NCBI GenBank assembly: GCA_949286115.1
Contig: CASEBK010000035.1
Coordinates: 1-64,000, forward strand
Source: an uncultured Veillonellaceae bacterium
GTDB taxonomy: Bacteria > Bacillota > Negativicutes > Veillonellales > Dialisteraceae
Length of the DNA stretch: 64,000 nucleotides
Direction: 5' to 3'
Positions 18,333 through 27,462 of this stretch are shown here, one piece after another; the stretch's first letter is position 1; each line of letters begins with the position of its first letter. The notes beneath the pieces were generated by a model. It worked only from the letters and a program-made list of their open reading frames with translations, made no database searches and was not told where the DNA came from. The position numbers were made by a program, and so were the translations under genes.

Positions 18333-19640
18333 TCAGGTCTGATTCCGCCGTTCTTTCCACTGACGGCTCAGCTCCTTTTCCCTTCCGTTCTGGATGGGCC
18401 GGTAATAGACAGCATCTTTCAGTTCGTCCGGCAGGTACTGCTGCGCCACCCATCCGCCGTAATCATGGGGATATTTGTATCCGATGCCCTGCCCCAGTTT
18501 CGCCGCGCCGCTGTAATGGGCGTCTTTCAAATACTGCGGGATCGACCAGCTGTTCTTCCGGCGCACGTCTGCGCACGCCCCGTCGATGCCATTGATGGCG
18601 CTGTTGCTCTTCGGCGCGAGACAGATATAGACCACCGCCTCAGCCAGCGGGATCCGCCCTTCCGGGAAACCCACCATCTCCGCCGCCTGCGCCGCTGCGA
18701 CCGCTACCTGCAGGGCCTGCGGATCGGCGAGTCCCACGTCTTCCGCCGCGCAGATCATGATGCGCCGGGAAATGAATGACGGCTTTTCTCCGCCTTCGAT
18801 CATACGGGCCATATAATGGAGCGCCGCATCGGGATCGCTGCCGCGCATGCTTTTGATAAAGGCCGAGACAATATCGTAATGATAATCGCCGTCTTTATCA
18901 TACAATGACAGGTGTTCCCCGGCAACCTGGCGCAGAGCCTCTTCGGTCAGCGTACCGCCGGGCGGCACCATGGCCGCGGTCTGCTCCAGGAGATTCAGGG
19001 CCATCCGCGCGTCGCCGCCGGCAAAGCTTCCGATCATCCGAAGGACCGCTTCCGATGTCTGATAATGGTAGGTTCCAAGGCCTTTTTCCTCATCGGCAAG
19101 CGCCCGGCGAAGGATGCCGAGGAGCGCCTCCTCATCAAGAGGCATGAGCCGGATCAGGCGAAGCCGAGACAGGAGCGGTCCATTGATCTCAAAATAGGGA
19201 TTTTCCGTCGTCGCGCCGATCAGGACAAAGGTCCCATCCTCCACATAGGGCAGGAGCACATCCTGCTGTCCCTTGTTGAAGCGGTGGATCTCGTCGATGA
19301 AGACGATGGTGCGGCGGCCGTAATAGGCCATCTCTTCCTTCGCCTTTTCGACGACGTCCCGCACCTCTTTGATGCCTCCGGCTGTCGCGTTGATCTTGAT
19401 GAAGCGGCTCTTCGTCATCTGCGCCACCACCGATGCGATGGTCGTCTTGCCGCACCCGGGCGGCCCGAAGAGAAGAAGCGACGGCAGCGTGTCCCGCTCG
19501 ATCATCTGATACAGAAACGTCCCTTTCCCCACAGCCGCTTCCTGGCCGCAGATCTCACTGAGATCGGCCGGGCGCATCCGGTCAGCCAGCGGTGCGAATC
19601 GATTCTGCTGCCCCTTGGGCGCATCAAACAAGGAATCCAT
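18333..19640 (-). CDS. rarA: Replication-associated recombination protein A (RarA/MgsA)
   Basis: A 435-residue AAA+ clamp-loader-like ATPase acting at stalled forks. Walker A is GPPGCGKTT, Walker B is VFIDEIHRF, sensor 1 is IGATTENP, and the C-terminal MgsA tetramerisation domain includes [17 protein letters not shown]. The start is the ATG at 19640, which has AGGAG six bases upstream; two upstream in-frame ATGs lack this. It lies immediately downstream of the structured RNA at 19725-19945, as in several Firmicutes where 6S RNA and rarA are neighbours. Confidence 0.94.
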   Translation of the reverse strand: MDSLFDAPKGQQNRFAPLADRMRPADLSEICGQEAAVGKGTFLYQMIERDTLPSLLLFGPPGCGKTTIASVVAQMTKSRFIKINATAGGIKEVRDVVEKAKEEMAYYGRRTIVFIDEIHRFNKGQQDVLLPYVEDGTFVLIGATTENPYFEINGPLLSRLRLIRLMPLDEEALLGILRRALADEEKGLGTYHYQTSEAVLRMIGSFAGGDARMALNLLEQTAAMVPPGGTLTEEALRQVAGEHLSLYDKDGDYHYDIVSAFIKSMRGSDPDAALHYMARMIEGGEKPSFISRRIMICAAEDVGLADPQALQVAVAAAQAAEMVGFPEGRIPLAEAVVYICLAPKSNSAINGIDGACADVRRKNSWSIPQYLKDAHYSGAAKLGQGIGYKYPHDYGGWVAQQYLPDELKDAVYYRPIQNGREKELSRQWKERRNQT

Positions 19641-19724
19641 TCCGCTCTCCTTCCTTTCCATTTTCTCCGGTCTTTTCCTGTGAATATTTGTTCTATGTAT
19701 TATACCCGTTCCGGGCCGTTTGGG

Positions 19725-19760
19725 CAAAAAGAAGCCGCTCACAGGTCTCCCGGAGCGGCT
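19725..19760 (-). terminator. Terminator of the 6S-like RNA
   Basis: AGCCGCTC and GAGCGGCT (complements of 19753-19760 and 19733-19740) form an 8-bp stem with a 12-base loop, followed by TCTTTTT. It ends 85 bases before the rarA start. Confidence 0.85.
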
Positions 19761-19945
19761 GGTCTCTCAATCCCCACCATGTCGTAATCGCTTTATTTTG
19801 AGTCTGCATTTCTGCAGGTGGGTGTCCTCGTGAACAATTCGGTCGATCCCCGAAAGGCATAGACGTTGCTGTTCAGCTTAAACTCCCTATGTAAAGGTGT
19901 TGGTTCAAAATATGTAAGCTGCACGTGCACAGCAGGGCTTTCTTT
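19725..19945 (-). ncRNA. ssrS: Structured small RNA, probable 6S RNA
   Basis: A stretch of about 400 bases between pepT and rarA has no protein gene but forms a complete transcription unit on the minus strand. It has a promoter (19952-19980), a body of about 220 nt, and a strong intrinsic terminator (hairpin 19733-19760 plus U-tract). The 5' segment CCCUGCUGUG (19937-19928) can pair over ten positions, some wobble, with CAUGGUGGGG (19781-19772) near the 3' end. This gives the closing stem expected of 6S RNA; inner hairpins include CAGCUUA/UUUAAGCUG and UUCGG/CCGAA. 6S RNA binds sigma-70-type RNA polymerase. Synteny (aspS side / RNA / rarA) matches bsrA of Bacillus. Assignment to 6S is by context and shape, not by sequence match. 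Confidence 0.6.
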
Positions 19946-19951
19946 GGCTAC

Positions 19952-19980
19952 AGTGTAACAGAAAATCACAAAATTTACAA
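19952..19980 (-). promoter_or_regulatory. Promoter of the 6S-like RNA
   Basis: TTGTAA (19975-19980) and TACACT (19952-19957) lie 17 bases apart on the minus strand, placing the transcript start near 19945. Confidence 0.7.
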
Positions 19981-20043
19981 GTTTGACTCATTCTTGACGC
20001 GAGCTCACGCATCATTCGGCCCGCTTCGCAGAAGACGTGCCCT

Positions 20044-21268
20044 TCACGCTTCCCCGCCGCAGATGAGCTCCACCAGCATCTCCGCGCATTTGACGAGCGA
20101 AGGAAGCGGCAGATATTCATAGCGGCCGTGGAAATTGTGCCCGCCCGTAAACAGATTGGGGCAGGGCAGGCCCCGTGCCGACAGCTCGGCCCCATCGGTC
20201 CCGCCGCGCACCGCAGTGAGCTTCGGCGTGACGCCGGCGCGCTTCATCGCCGCAGCGGCCCGCTCCACGATCTCAAAATGCGGCAAGGATATACGAACGC
20301 ATATTGCGGTACGAATCCTTCAATCGGAGCTCGGCTGCGCCTGCGCCGTACTTCGCGTTCATCACAGCGGTCATAGCGCGCAGCACATCCTTCCGGCGGT
20401 CGAGCTTTTCTTCTTCGTGATCGCGCAGGATGAGCTCCACCTCGGCCTCCTCCACCGTACCGCGAATGGAAAGGGCATGATAAAAGCCTTCCCTGCCCTC
20501 GGTGTACTCCGGCCTCTCGCCGGCAGGCAGCATCGCAAGCCACTCGGCTGCCAGAGCCACTGCGTTTCTCATTTTGTGTTTTGCCTCACCGGGATGGACG
20601 GAGACGCCATGAAAGACGGCTTTGGCTCCGCAGGCATTGAACGTCTCATAGCTCAGCTCTCCCAGCTCGCCGCCGTCTACGGTGTACGCATAGTCCGCGC
20701 CGAATGACTCCAGCGGAAAATGTGCCGTTCCCCGCCCGATCTCCTCATCCGGTGTGAACGCCACGCGCACTTCCCCGTGCTTCCGTTCAGGATGGCACAG
20801 CAGATACTCGCACGCCGACACGATGGCACAGATGCCCGCCTTATCATCCCCACCGAGGAGCGTCGTGCCATCCGACGTAAGGATCGTCTGCCCTTTATAC
20901 CGCAGAAGCTCAGGAAATTCCTTCGGGTCCAGCACGGTCTTTTCATTCAGCATAAGGACGCCGCCATCATACTGCTCATGCCGCTCAACCTTCACATGCG
21001 CGCCGCTCGCTTCCGGGCTCGTGTCCATGTGGGCGATCAGGCCAAAGACCGACGCGGACTTTCCATTGGCGGGCAACACGGCCGTCACATATCCCTCCGG
21101 CGTGAGCGCCGCCTCTTTCATCCCGATCCGCTTCAGTTCCTCAAACAGATGCCTTGCAAGGTCCCACTCGCATGCTGCGCTGGGCGACGTCGCCGAAGAT
21201 TCATCCGATGTCGTTTCGATCTCCGCATACGTCCTGAACCGCTGAAACAGCGCCTCTTCATCAAACAT
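20044..21268 (-). pseudogene. pepT: Peptidase T (tripeptidase), interrupted by a one-base frameshift
   Basis: An M20 zinc aminotripeptidase split into two frames. Residues 1-331 (from the ATG at 21268 with GGAG upstream) include the metal motifs AHMDTSPEA, GGDDKAG and TPDEEIG, and run to SYRNMRSYI. They then shift, giving a premature stop at about 20273. The other frame continues without loss as LPHFEIVERA, RGGTDGAEL and FTGGHNFHGRYEYLP to 20044. One surplus C in TATATCCTTGCCG (about 20285-20291, minus strand) explains the shift; removing it restores a typical PepT of about 408 residues. Everything else looks conserved, so this is either a recent mutation or a base-calling error. The gene lies downstream of aspS behind a terminator. 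Confidence 0.85.
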
Positions 21269-21285
21269 GGTGTTCTCCTTTCCCA

Positions 21286-21323
21286 CGAAAAAGATCCCCC
21301 ACTACACAAGGTAATGGAGAATC
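21286..21323 (-). terminator. Terminator between aspS and pepT
   Basis: On the minus strand a 13-bp stem, GATTCTCCATTAC/GTAGTGGGGGATC with three G-U pairs, closes a 5-base loop and is followed by TTTTTC. It starts 7 bases after the aspS stop. Confidence 0.75.
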
Positions 21324-21329
21324 TTCCTG

Positions 21330-23132
21330 TCAGACCAGCAGATCTTTTTCTTTCTTGATATCGACTTTGATATGCAGTTCTTTCAGCTGCTTTTCCGTCA
21401 CGACGTTCGGCGCCTGCGTCATCTGGTCGATGGCGCTCTGGGTCTTCGGGAAAGCGATCACATCGCGGATGGTCTTGCAGTGGAGCATGAGCATCACGAG
21501 GCGGTCAAGACCGAGCGCGATGCCTGCATGCGGCGGCGCGCCGTATTTGAACGCATCGAGAAGGAAGCCGAATTTTTCTTCTGCTTCTTCTTCGCTGATG
21601 CCGATAGCCTGGAAGACTTTTTCCTGCAGCTCTTCCTGATAGATGCGGAGGCTGCCGCCACCGGCTTCGACGCCGTTCAGGACCATATCGTAGGCTTTCG
21701 CGTAGACTTTCTCCGGATTCGTCAGCAGGTACTGCACGTCTTCATCACGGGGCGCGGTGAAAGGATGGTGCTCTGCCACGTAGCGCTTTTCTTCCTCACT
21801 GTATTCGAACATGGGGAAGTCCGTCACCCACCGGAAGCAGAATGCATTCGGATCGATGAGATTCATGCGGCGCCCCATTTCCAGACGGAGCTCGCCCAGC
21901 GCCTGCGCCACCACTTTCGGCTTGTCGGCGATGATTAGGACGAGGTCTCCTTCTTCCGCTTCGCAAAATTTCCCGATCTCACGGATCTTTTCCTCGCCGA
22001 GGAATTTCGTGATCTGACACTTCAGCCCGCCGTCCTTCAGGAAGCCGATCCAGGCCATGCCCTTTGCGCCGTAATGGCCGCAGTAATCCACGAGGCCGTC
22101 CAGCTCGCGGCGGGGAATATCCGCGTCGCCTTTGACATTGATCGCCTTCACGACGCCGCCATTGTCGAGGACGCTCCGGAAGACGCGGAAATCGCAGTCC
22201 CGAAGCAGATCGGAAATGTCATAGAAATGCATATCAAAGCGAAGGTCAGGCTTATCCGAGCCGTACAGGTTCATCGCATCGTCCCATTTGATCCGCTGGA
22301 AAGGGATCGGAATATCGATGTTCAGCACGTCTTTGAAGACCTTCTGCATCATGTGTTCCATAAGGTCCAGGATGTAGTCCTGATCGACGAAGGAGAGCTC
22401 CATATCGAGCTGGGTAAATTCCGGCTGACGATCTGCGCGGAGATCTTCATCACGGAAGCAGCGCGCTACCTGGAAGTACCGTTCGAAGCCGGATACCATG
22501 AGGAGCTGTTTGAAGAGCTGCGGAGACTGCGGCAGCGCATAGAATTTTCCCGGGTTGACGCGGCTCGGCACCAGGTAGTCACGAGCGCCTTCCGGAGTGC
22601 TCTTCGTGAGCATCGGCGTCTCGATCTCAAGGAAGCCGTGGTCGTCCAGGAAAGAACGCATCGCATGGGTGATCTTGTGCCGCAGGATGAGATGCTTCTG
22701 CATCTCCGGCCGACGCAGGTCGATATAGCGGTATCTCAGGCGGACGTTCTCATCGACGTCGATGCCGTCTTCCACATAAAAGGGCGGCGTCTTTGCCTTA
22801 TTCAGGATACGCAGCTCATCCACGACGACTTCCACCGTGCCGGTGGGCATCTTCGGATTGATCGTATCTTCGCTTCTCTTCCGGACCGTGCCGCGCACCG
22901 CCAGCACGAATTCGTTTCTCACCGTCTCTGCTTTGTGGAACGCTTCCATGCCGTACTGCGGCGAAAGGACGAGCTGTACGATACCGGAACGGTCACGAAG
23001 GTCGATAAAGATCAGACCGCCGTGGTCTCTCCGCCGCTGCACCCAGCCTGCCAGTGTCAGTTCTCTGCCCTGATCGCTTTCTCTGACGGTCCCGCACCCG
23101 CAGGATCTATGCATGCCTGCCATTGTTTCCAT
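21330..23132 (-). CDS. aspS: Aspartyl-tRNA synthetase
   Basis: A 600-residue class IIb synthetase of the bacterial type that charges tRNA-Asp (and possibly tRNA-Asn). It shows the N-terminal OB fold (GWVQRRRDHGGLIFIDLRDRSG), motif 1 (FLEIETPMLTKSTPEGARDYLVPSR), motif 2 (FRDEDLRADRQPEFTQLD), the large GAD insertion, and motif 3 (GIALGLDRLVML). Length fits bacterial AspRS. It is 90 bases downstream of hisS, the usual Firmicute pair. The gap between them has two small GC hairpins but no U-tract and no T-box features. Confidence 0.97.
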   Translation of the reverse strand: METMAGMHRSCGCGTVRESDQGRELTLAGWVQRRRDHGGLIFIDLRDRSGIVQLVLSPQYGMEAFHKAETVRNEFVLAVRGTVRKRSEDTINPKMPTGTVEVVVDELRILNKAKTPPFYVEDGIDVDENVRLRYRYIDLRRPEMQKHLILRHKITHAMRSFLDDHGFLEIETPMLTKSTPEGARDYLVPSRVNPGKFYALPQSPQLFKQLLMVSGFERYFQVARCFRDEDLRADRQPEFTQLDMELSFVDQDYILDLMEHMMQKVFKDVLNIDIPIPFQRIKWDDAMNLYGSDKPDLRFDMHFYDISDLLRDCDFRVFRSVLDNGGVVKAINVKGDADIPRRELDGLVDYCGHYGAKGMAWIGFLKDGGLKCQITKFLGEEKIREIGKFCEAEEGDLVLIIADKPKVVAQALGELRLEMGRRMNLIDPNAFCFRWVTDFPMFEYSEEEKRYVAEHHPFTAPRDEDVQYLLTNPEKVYAKAYDMVLNGVEAGGGSLRIYQEELQEKVFQAIGISEEEAEEKFGFLLDAFKYGAPPHAGIALGLDRLVMLMLHCKTIRDVIAFPKTQSAIDQMTQAPNVVTEKQLKELHIKVDIKKEKDLLV

Positions 23133-23221
23133 AAATTAGCACCTCTCCAATCATGATCTGTGTTTTGCGCGCCCTTCGGGCTCCGCTATATCCTGCCGTC
23201 TCCGGCATCATTTACATTGTC

Positions 23222-24487
23222 TTATTGTACTCCAGTTTCCCTCTCTGCGATATACTTGGGGATCGCTTCAAAGGAAATATTTTCCTGGCTGCCTTCCGCC
23301 ATGGACTTGACCACAGCGCTTCCCGAAGCCAACTCATTGTCGCCGATAATGACCGTGTAGTCCGCGCCGCTCCGCCCGGCCTGCTTCATCTGCCCTTTGA
23401 GACTGCGCCCCTGAAGGTCCATATCCGCGCGCACGCCTTCTCCGCGGAGCGCCTGCTGGATCTTCACGCCCTCGGCCACCGCCGCTTCACCGAGCGCTGC
23501 GATATACACGTGGCGAGGCTTTGCCGGCTCGGGAATCAGATGCTGCATCTCCAGCGCCAGCAGCAGCCGTTCAAGTCCCACGGCAAAGCCGACGCTCGGC
23601 GTATGCGGCCCGCCGATCTCTTCCACCAGACCGTCGTAGCGGCCGCCGCCGCAGATGGCGCTCTGCGCGCCCAGCGGCGTGTACTGGATCTCAAAGGCCG
23701 TATTGGTGTAATAATCCAGCCCCCGCACGAGCTGCGGGTCCAGTTCATAAGAGATCCCAAGCGCGGTCAGGTACCGTTTGAGCGCATCGAATTTCGCCTG
23801 GCACTCTTCGCAGAGATAATCGGTGATCTTCGGCGCGCCCGCCGCAGCGGCCCGGCAGCCTTCTTCCTTGCAGTCCAGCACGCGGAGCGGATTCTTCTCC
23901 AGCCGGTCTTTGCAGGTATCGCAGAGCGTTTCTTCTCTTTCTCTGAAATATTCGATCAGTTTCTGACGGTACACCGGCCGACATTTCCCGCAGCCGATGG
24001 AATTGACATGAAGCACAAGATCTTTCAGTCCCAGCTTCTGGAAGAGCGTATACGCTAGCGAGATCACTTCCGCATCCGCAGCAGGAGAATCTGCGCCGAG
24101 CACTTCCACGCCGAACTGATGAAATTCGCGGTACCGCCCTGCCTGAGGCCGGTCGTAACGGAACATGGAGCCGATGTAAAACAGCTTGTGCACCTGCTGA
24201 TCGCCATAGAGCTTGTGCTCCAGGTACGCCCGCACTGCCGACGCCGTATTTTCCGGCCGCAGGGTGATGCTCCTCCCGCCCCGGTCAGTGAACGTATACA
24301 TCTCCTTCGTCACCACATCGGTCGTGTCGCCGATCCCGCGCTGGAACAGTTCTGTTGCTTCAAACATGGGAGTGCGGATCTCTCCGTATCCGTAGCAGCT
24401 GCACAGACGGCGGATGGCGCTCTCCATATAATTCCATTTATAGGCGTCTTCCGGAAGAATATCCTGCGTGCCACGCAAAGCCTGCAT
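23222..24487 (-). CDS. hisS: Histidyl-tRNA synthetase
   Basis: A 421-residue class IIa synthetase. Visible signatures are RGTQDILPEDAYKW at the N-terminus, motif 2 (FRYDRPQAGRYREFHQFGVE), the histidine-A motif LVRGLDYYTNTAFE and motif 3 (SVGFAVGLERLLLAL), followed by an anticodon-binding domain (about 325-420). It has four cysteines in two pairs in the insertion (CDTC, CEEC), a feature of some HisRS. It lies 15 bases after hemZ and is followed by aspS. No T-box leader is present, so control is probably through the upstream operon. Confidence 0.96.
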   Translation of the reverse strand: MQALRGTQDILPEDAYKWNYMESAIRRLCSCYGYGEIRTPMFEATELFQRGIGDTTDVVTKEMYTFTDRGGRSITLRPENTASAVRAYLEHKLYGDQQVHKLFYIGSMFRYDRPQAGRYREFHQFGVEVLGADSPAADAEVISLAYTLFQKLGLKDLVLHVNSIGCGKCRPVYRQKLIEYFREREETLCDTCKDRLEKNPLRVLDCKEEGCRAAAAGAPKITDYLCEECQAKFDALKRYLTALGISYELDPQLVRGLDYYTNTAFEIQYTPLGAQSAICGGGRYDGLVEEIGGPHTPSVGFAVGLERLLLALEMQHLIPEPAKPRHVYIAALGEAAVAEGVKIQQALRGEGVRADMDLQGRSLKGQMKQAGRSGADYTVIIGDNELASGSAVVKSMAEGSQENISFEAIPKYIAERETGVQ

Positions 24488-24502
24488 ATCTTGCCACCTT
24501 CT

Positions 24503-25963
24503 TTATGATTTCTGTAGGTCCCCGCCATCCGGCAGGAAATCCCATAACGCTTCTCTCTTGCCGCAGAGAGACGGCCACATCTCTCCATATACACGCGGTT
24601 CCTTTGGCATATAGAGCTTTTTCAAACGAAAACCGCCGGGCAGCACGGCCTTTGAGACAGACCCGGCGCCCGCGCCGACCACATGCTGGCGCTCTCCGAT
24701 CATCTGTATATTGTACACCGAATCGTGTCCGGGAAGAGCCCATCCCACATTGGCAAAATCATCTGCCATATATTTCTGCCGGTACAGGTAGTACGGATGG
24801 TATCCCGCTGCCCGGAGCCGCTCGCCGGCCAGGCGAAGCATCGCCTCCACGGCCGGCTCCTTCGGCAGGTCCCACTCCTTTTCTCTCTGAAAAAAAGGGC
24901 TGCCCCGCTTGACGGCCAATGTATGAATTGTAACATTTTCCGGGCGCAGTTGGCAAATCACGCGCAGGTTCTCCGCCATATCCCGAACCGTCTGAGAAGG
25001 AAGTCCGCAGATGAAGTCCATGTTGATCGTGTGAAAGCCGGCCGCCCTCGCCTCTTTGAACGCACGAAAGACGTCGGCCCCTCCATGTGTGCGGGATATC
25101 CTGGCAAGGATAGGGTCCTGCATGGTCTGCGGATTGATGGATATCCGATCCACCCCGTCGGACCGAAGTAAAGCGAGCATCGAAGGGTTGACTGTGTCCG
25201 GCCGCCCCGCTTCGACCGTCCATTCCCGCACGCCCTGCGGCACTGCATCCCGGACCGCCGCAAGCACGCGCGCCATCTGCGCCTCTGTGAGGATCGTCGG
25301 CGTCCCGCCACCAAAGTAGATGCTCTCCACGGCGAGCCCTTTCCTGCGGATCAGTTCCCCCGCCCGGCGGATGTCTCCGCAGAGCGCCTCCGTATAGCCG
25401 TCCAGCGCCGCGCCCCGCCGCATCACGGCCGAGGGAAACGAACAGTAGACGCAGTGGCTGGGGCAGAAAGGAATGTGCACATACAGCGAAGTCATTTCCC
25501 CCCTGTTCTCCCCTTCTTCCTCCAGAAGCCTGCGATGGGCGCCAGCCGCTGCAAGAAGAAGATGCGCCGTCTCTTCCGTCACTTTTTCTTTCTTCAGAAA
25601 GGCGCGGGCGCGCTCTTCCCACCCCTCTTCCTGAAGGTATGGATAGAGCGCCTTCACCGGCCGCATGCCGAGCAGGTACCCCCATCGTCCCAGCGTCCTC
25701 CCCGTCGCGAGGGCCAGCGCGTCCATCAAAAAATGCGCTGCCTCCCGCCGAGAGCGGCAGCGCTGCGGCCCTGCGGCGGAGCGGCCCTCACAAACGAGCG
25801 ACGCCTCCCATCCTCCAGCGGACTCGCGAAGGACGAAGCGCCACCGCGCCTTTTCCTCCTGTTCGTGATGAAAACCAAAATGAAGAAAGGCCTGTGCCGT
25901 CATAGAAGAAAAGGACACAGGCCCGTCGAAACAATAACTCAAAGAAGATTCTTTTTCTGACAT
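24503..25963 (-). CDS. hemZ: Oxygen-independent coproporphyrinogen III oxidase-like protein HemZ
   Basis: A 486-residue radical-SAM protein of the HemN/HemZ class. The N-terminal domain of about 160 residues is HemZ-specific. The cluster motif is CPSHCVYC (about 178-185), followed by YFGGGTPT, DGVDRISINPQTM and the C-terminal YHPYYLYRQKYMADDFANVGW typical of HemZ. HemZ proteins are associated with anaerobic haem synthesis, but in many anaerobes without a full haem pathway their real substrate is unproven. The start overlaps the end of fur by 25 bp, so the two are coupled. Confidence 0.9.
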   Translation of the reverse strand: MSEKESSLSYCFDGPVSFSSMTAQAFLHFGFHHEQEEKARWRFVLRESAGGWEASLVCEGRSAAGPQRCRSRREAAHFLMDALALATGRTLGRWGYLLGMRPVKALYPYLQEEGWEERARAFLKKEKVTEETAHLLLAAAGAHRRLLEEEGENRGEMTSLYVHIPFCPSHCVYCSFPSAVMRRGAALDGYTEALCGDIRRAGELIRRKGLAVESIYFGGGTPTILTEAQMARVLAAVRDAVPQGVREWTVEAGRPDTVNPSMLALLRSDGVDRISINPQTMQDPILARISRTHGGADVFRAFKEARAAGFHTINMDFICGLPSQTVRDMAENLRVICQLRPENVTIHTLAVKRGSPFFQREKEWDLPKEPAVEAMLRLAGERLRAAGYHPYYLYRQKYMADDFANVGWALPGHDSVYNIQMIGERQHVVGAGAGSVSKAVLPGGFRLKKLYMPKEPRVYGEMWPSLCGKREALWDFLPDGGDLQKS

Positions 25964-26394
25964 TCTCTGCAGTACCCGTACACTTTCAACTGGGAGTCAA
26001 CGATCTGAAAGCCATTGTCCCGCTCGATCTGATCTTTCAGGCCCTCCTGAAAATCGTAGGAAAACTCCACGACCTTCCCGCAGCCAAGACAGATCAGATG
26101 ATGATGCGAACGATTCAGGCTCCGGTCATTCAGCTCATAGCGGCTGCGCCCATCGCCGAAATCTAGTTTTTTCAAAAGGTCCAGCGAAGTGAACAGCTCC
26201 AGAGACCGATAGACGGTGGCAAGACCGATATCGGGATTCTCATCTTTCACCATGGCGAAGACATCCTCCGCGCTGAGATGCTTTTCCCGGCTGTCCAGAA
26301 ACGCCTGAAGCACCACCTGCCGCTGCCGGGTGAATTTGTATTTTTTCTCCTTGATGCGCTCCCGCAGCGTATTCATCATATTGGGATTCTTCAT
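25939..26394 (-). CDS. Fur-family metalloregulator
   Basis: A 151-residue regulator with an N-terminal winged helix (about 10-80, KFTRQRQVVLQAFLDS, DIGLATVYRSLELF). Its dimerisation domain contains the His-rich metal site RSHHHLICLGCGKVVEF and a second CxxC near the end (YCRECQKK). The two CxxC pairs form the structural zinc site. Whether it responds to iron, zinc or peroxide cannot be fixed by eye; the LNDRSLNRSHHH block is most like Fur. It is encoded between a permease and hemZ, so it may link metal status to that unit. The ATG at 26394 follows AGGAGG and overlaps the permease stop by 4 bp. Confidence 0.92.
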   Translation of the reverse strand: MKNPNMMNTLRERIKEKKYKFTRQRQVVLQAFLDSREKHLSAEDVFAMVKDENPDIGLATVYRSLELFTSLDLLKKLDFGDGRSRYELNDRSLNRSHHHLICLGCGKVVEFSYDFQEGLKDQIERDNGFQIVDSQLKVYGYCRECQKKNLL

Positions 26395-27461
26395 GAAGGG
26401 TCCTCCTTCGACTGCCCAGCTTTATAACGGTCATAAAACCACATATGTTTCAGCACGACCTGCAGTACCGCCAGAAGCGGCACGGCGATCATCATGCCCA
26501 CGATGCCGTAAAGATGACCGCCCACGAGCACGCCAAGAATGATCGCCACCGGATGGACGTTGATGATGCTCCCCATGAGTTTCGGCATGATGAGATGCGA
26601 GTCAAGCTGCTGCACGACGATGTAAAACAGGATGACCTTCACCATGACGCCGGACCCCTGAGTCAGCCCGAGAAGTACCGGCGGCACCGCGCCGATGATC
26701 GGCCCCAGGATGGGGATCATCTCCACCAGCCCGGCCAGAAGACCGATGACCAGCGGATAGGGAATGCCCAGCACCATCATTCCGATGAAAACAACCAGCG
26801 CCATGAGCACACACAGCGTAAGCTGGCCCCGGATATAGGCAGAGAGCACATAGTGGATCTCGTGAAAGAGACCGTCCAGATGCTCTGTATAGGCCGCTGG
26901 AAACAGCCGGATGAAGCCACGGCAGAACACGCCGCCCTTTTTGATCATGTAAAAAGTGATGATAGGCACGATGATGAGCTCTACCATCGTCCCGGCGAAG
27001 GAAAATACCGCCGATACGCTCACCGATGCGAGCTGGAGCGTATAGCTTCCGATCTTTTCCAGCGTATTGGCGATGAGCTGCTTCATCTCCGGCGGCATCG
27101 CGCTCAGCTGATACTGCGTCTCCAGCCGGAGGATCGCCTGCTGGATATTGACGATGATGCCGGGAACGCTTGCGGCAAATTCCTTGAACTCCTTGATGAA
27201 CGGCACCAGCACATAAGCGGAGATGACGTACAGCGCAGCGGCAAATACCACGAAGGACGCAGCGATCCACAGATCATAGGGAACGCGTCCAGCCCCTGCC
27301 CGCCGGGCCGCCCGGTGAAACAGATCCGCCAGCGGCTTCAAAAGGATGGCCAGGATGAGCGACAGCCCAAAGGGAAAGAGGATCGCCGGCACCAGACATA
27401 CAATGAGCCCCAGAAAGGCCGCCGCTGCGATCCGCAGCCAAAATTGCGCGCTTCTTTTCAT
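26391..27461 (-). CDS. AI-2E family transporter (YtvI/PerM-type permease)
   Basis: A 356-residue polytopic membrane protein of the AI-2 exporter superfamily. Hydrophobic segments appear near residues 8-40 (two helices), 58-85, 145-175, 205-240, 245-275 and 300-335. The conserved block LVEMIPILGPIIGAVPPVLLG and the C-terminal VGGHLYGIVGMMIAVPLLAV are family signatures. Members export small molecules or ions, some Na+/H+-linked; the name AI-2E does not prove autoinducer export. The ATG at 27461 is one base after the preceding stop (TGATATG), so an upstream in-frame extension inside the MBL gene was discarded. Confidence 0.88.
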   Translation of the reverse strand: MKRSAQFWLRIAAAAFLGLIVCLVPAILFPFGLSLILAILLKPLADLFHRAARRAGAGRVPYDLWIAASFVVFAAALYVISAYVLVPFIKEFKEFAASVPGIIVNIQQAILRLETQYQLSAMPPEMKQLIANTLEKIGSYTLQLASVSVSAVFSFAGTMVELIIVPIITFYMIKKGGVFCRGFIRLFPAAYTEHLDGLFHEIHYVLSAYIRGQLTLCVLMALVVFIGMMVLGIPYPLVIGLLAGLVEMIPILGPIIGAVPPVLLGLTQGSGVMVKVILFYIVVQQLDSHLIMPKLMGSIINVHPVAIILGVLVGGHLYGIVGMMIAVPLLAVLQVVLKHMWFYDRYKAGQSKEDPS

Positions 27462-27462
27462 A

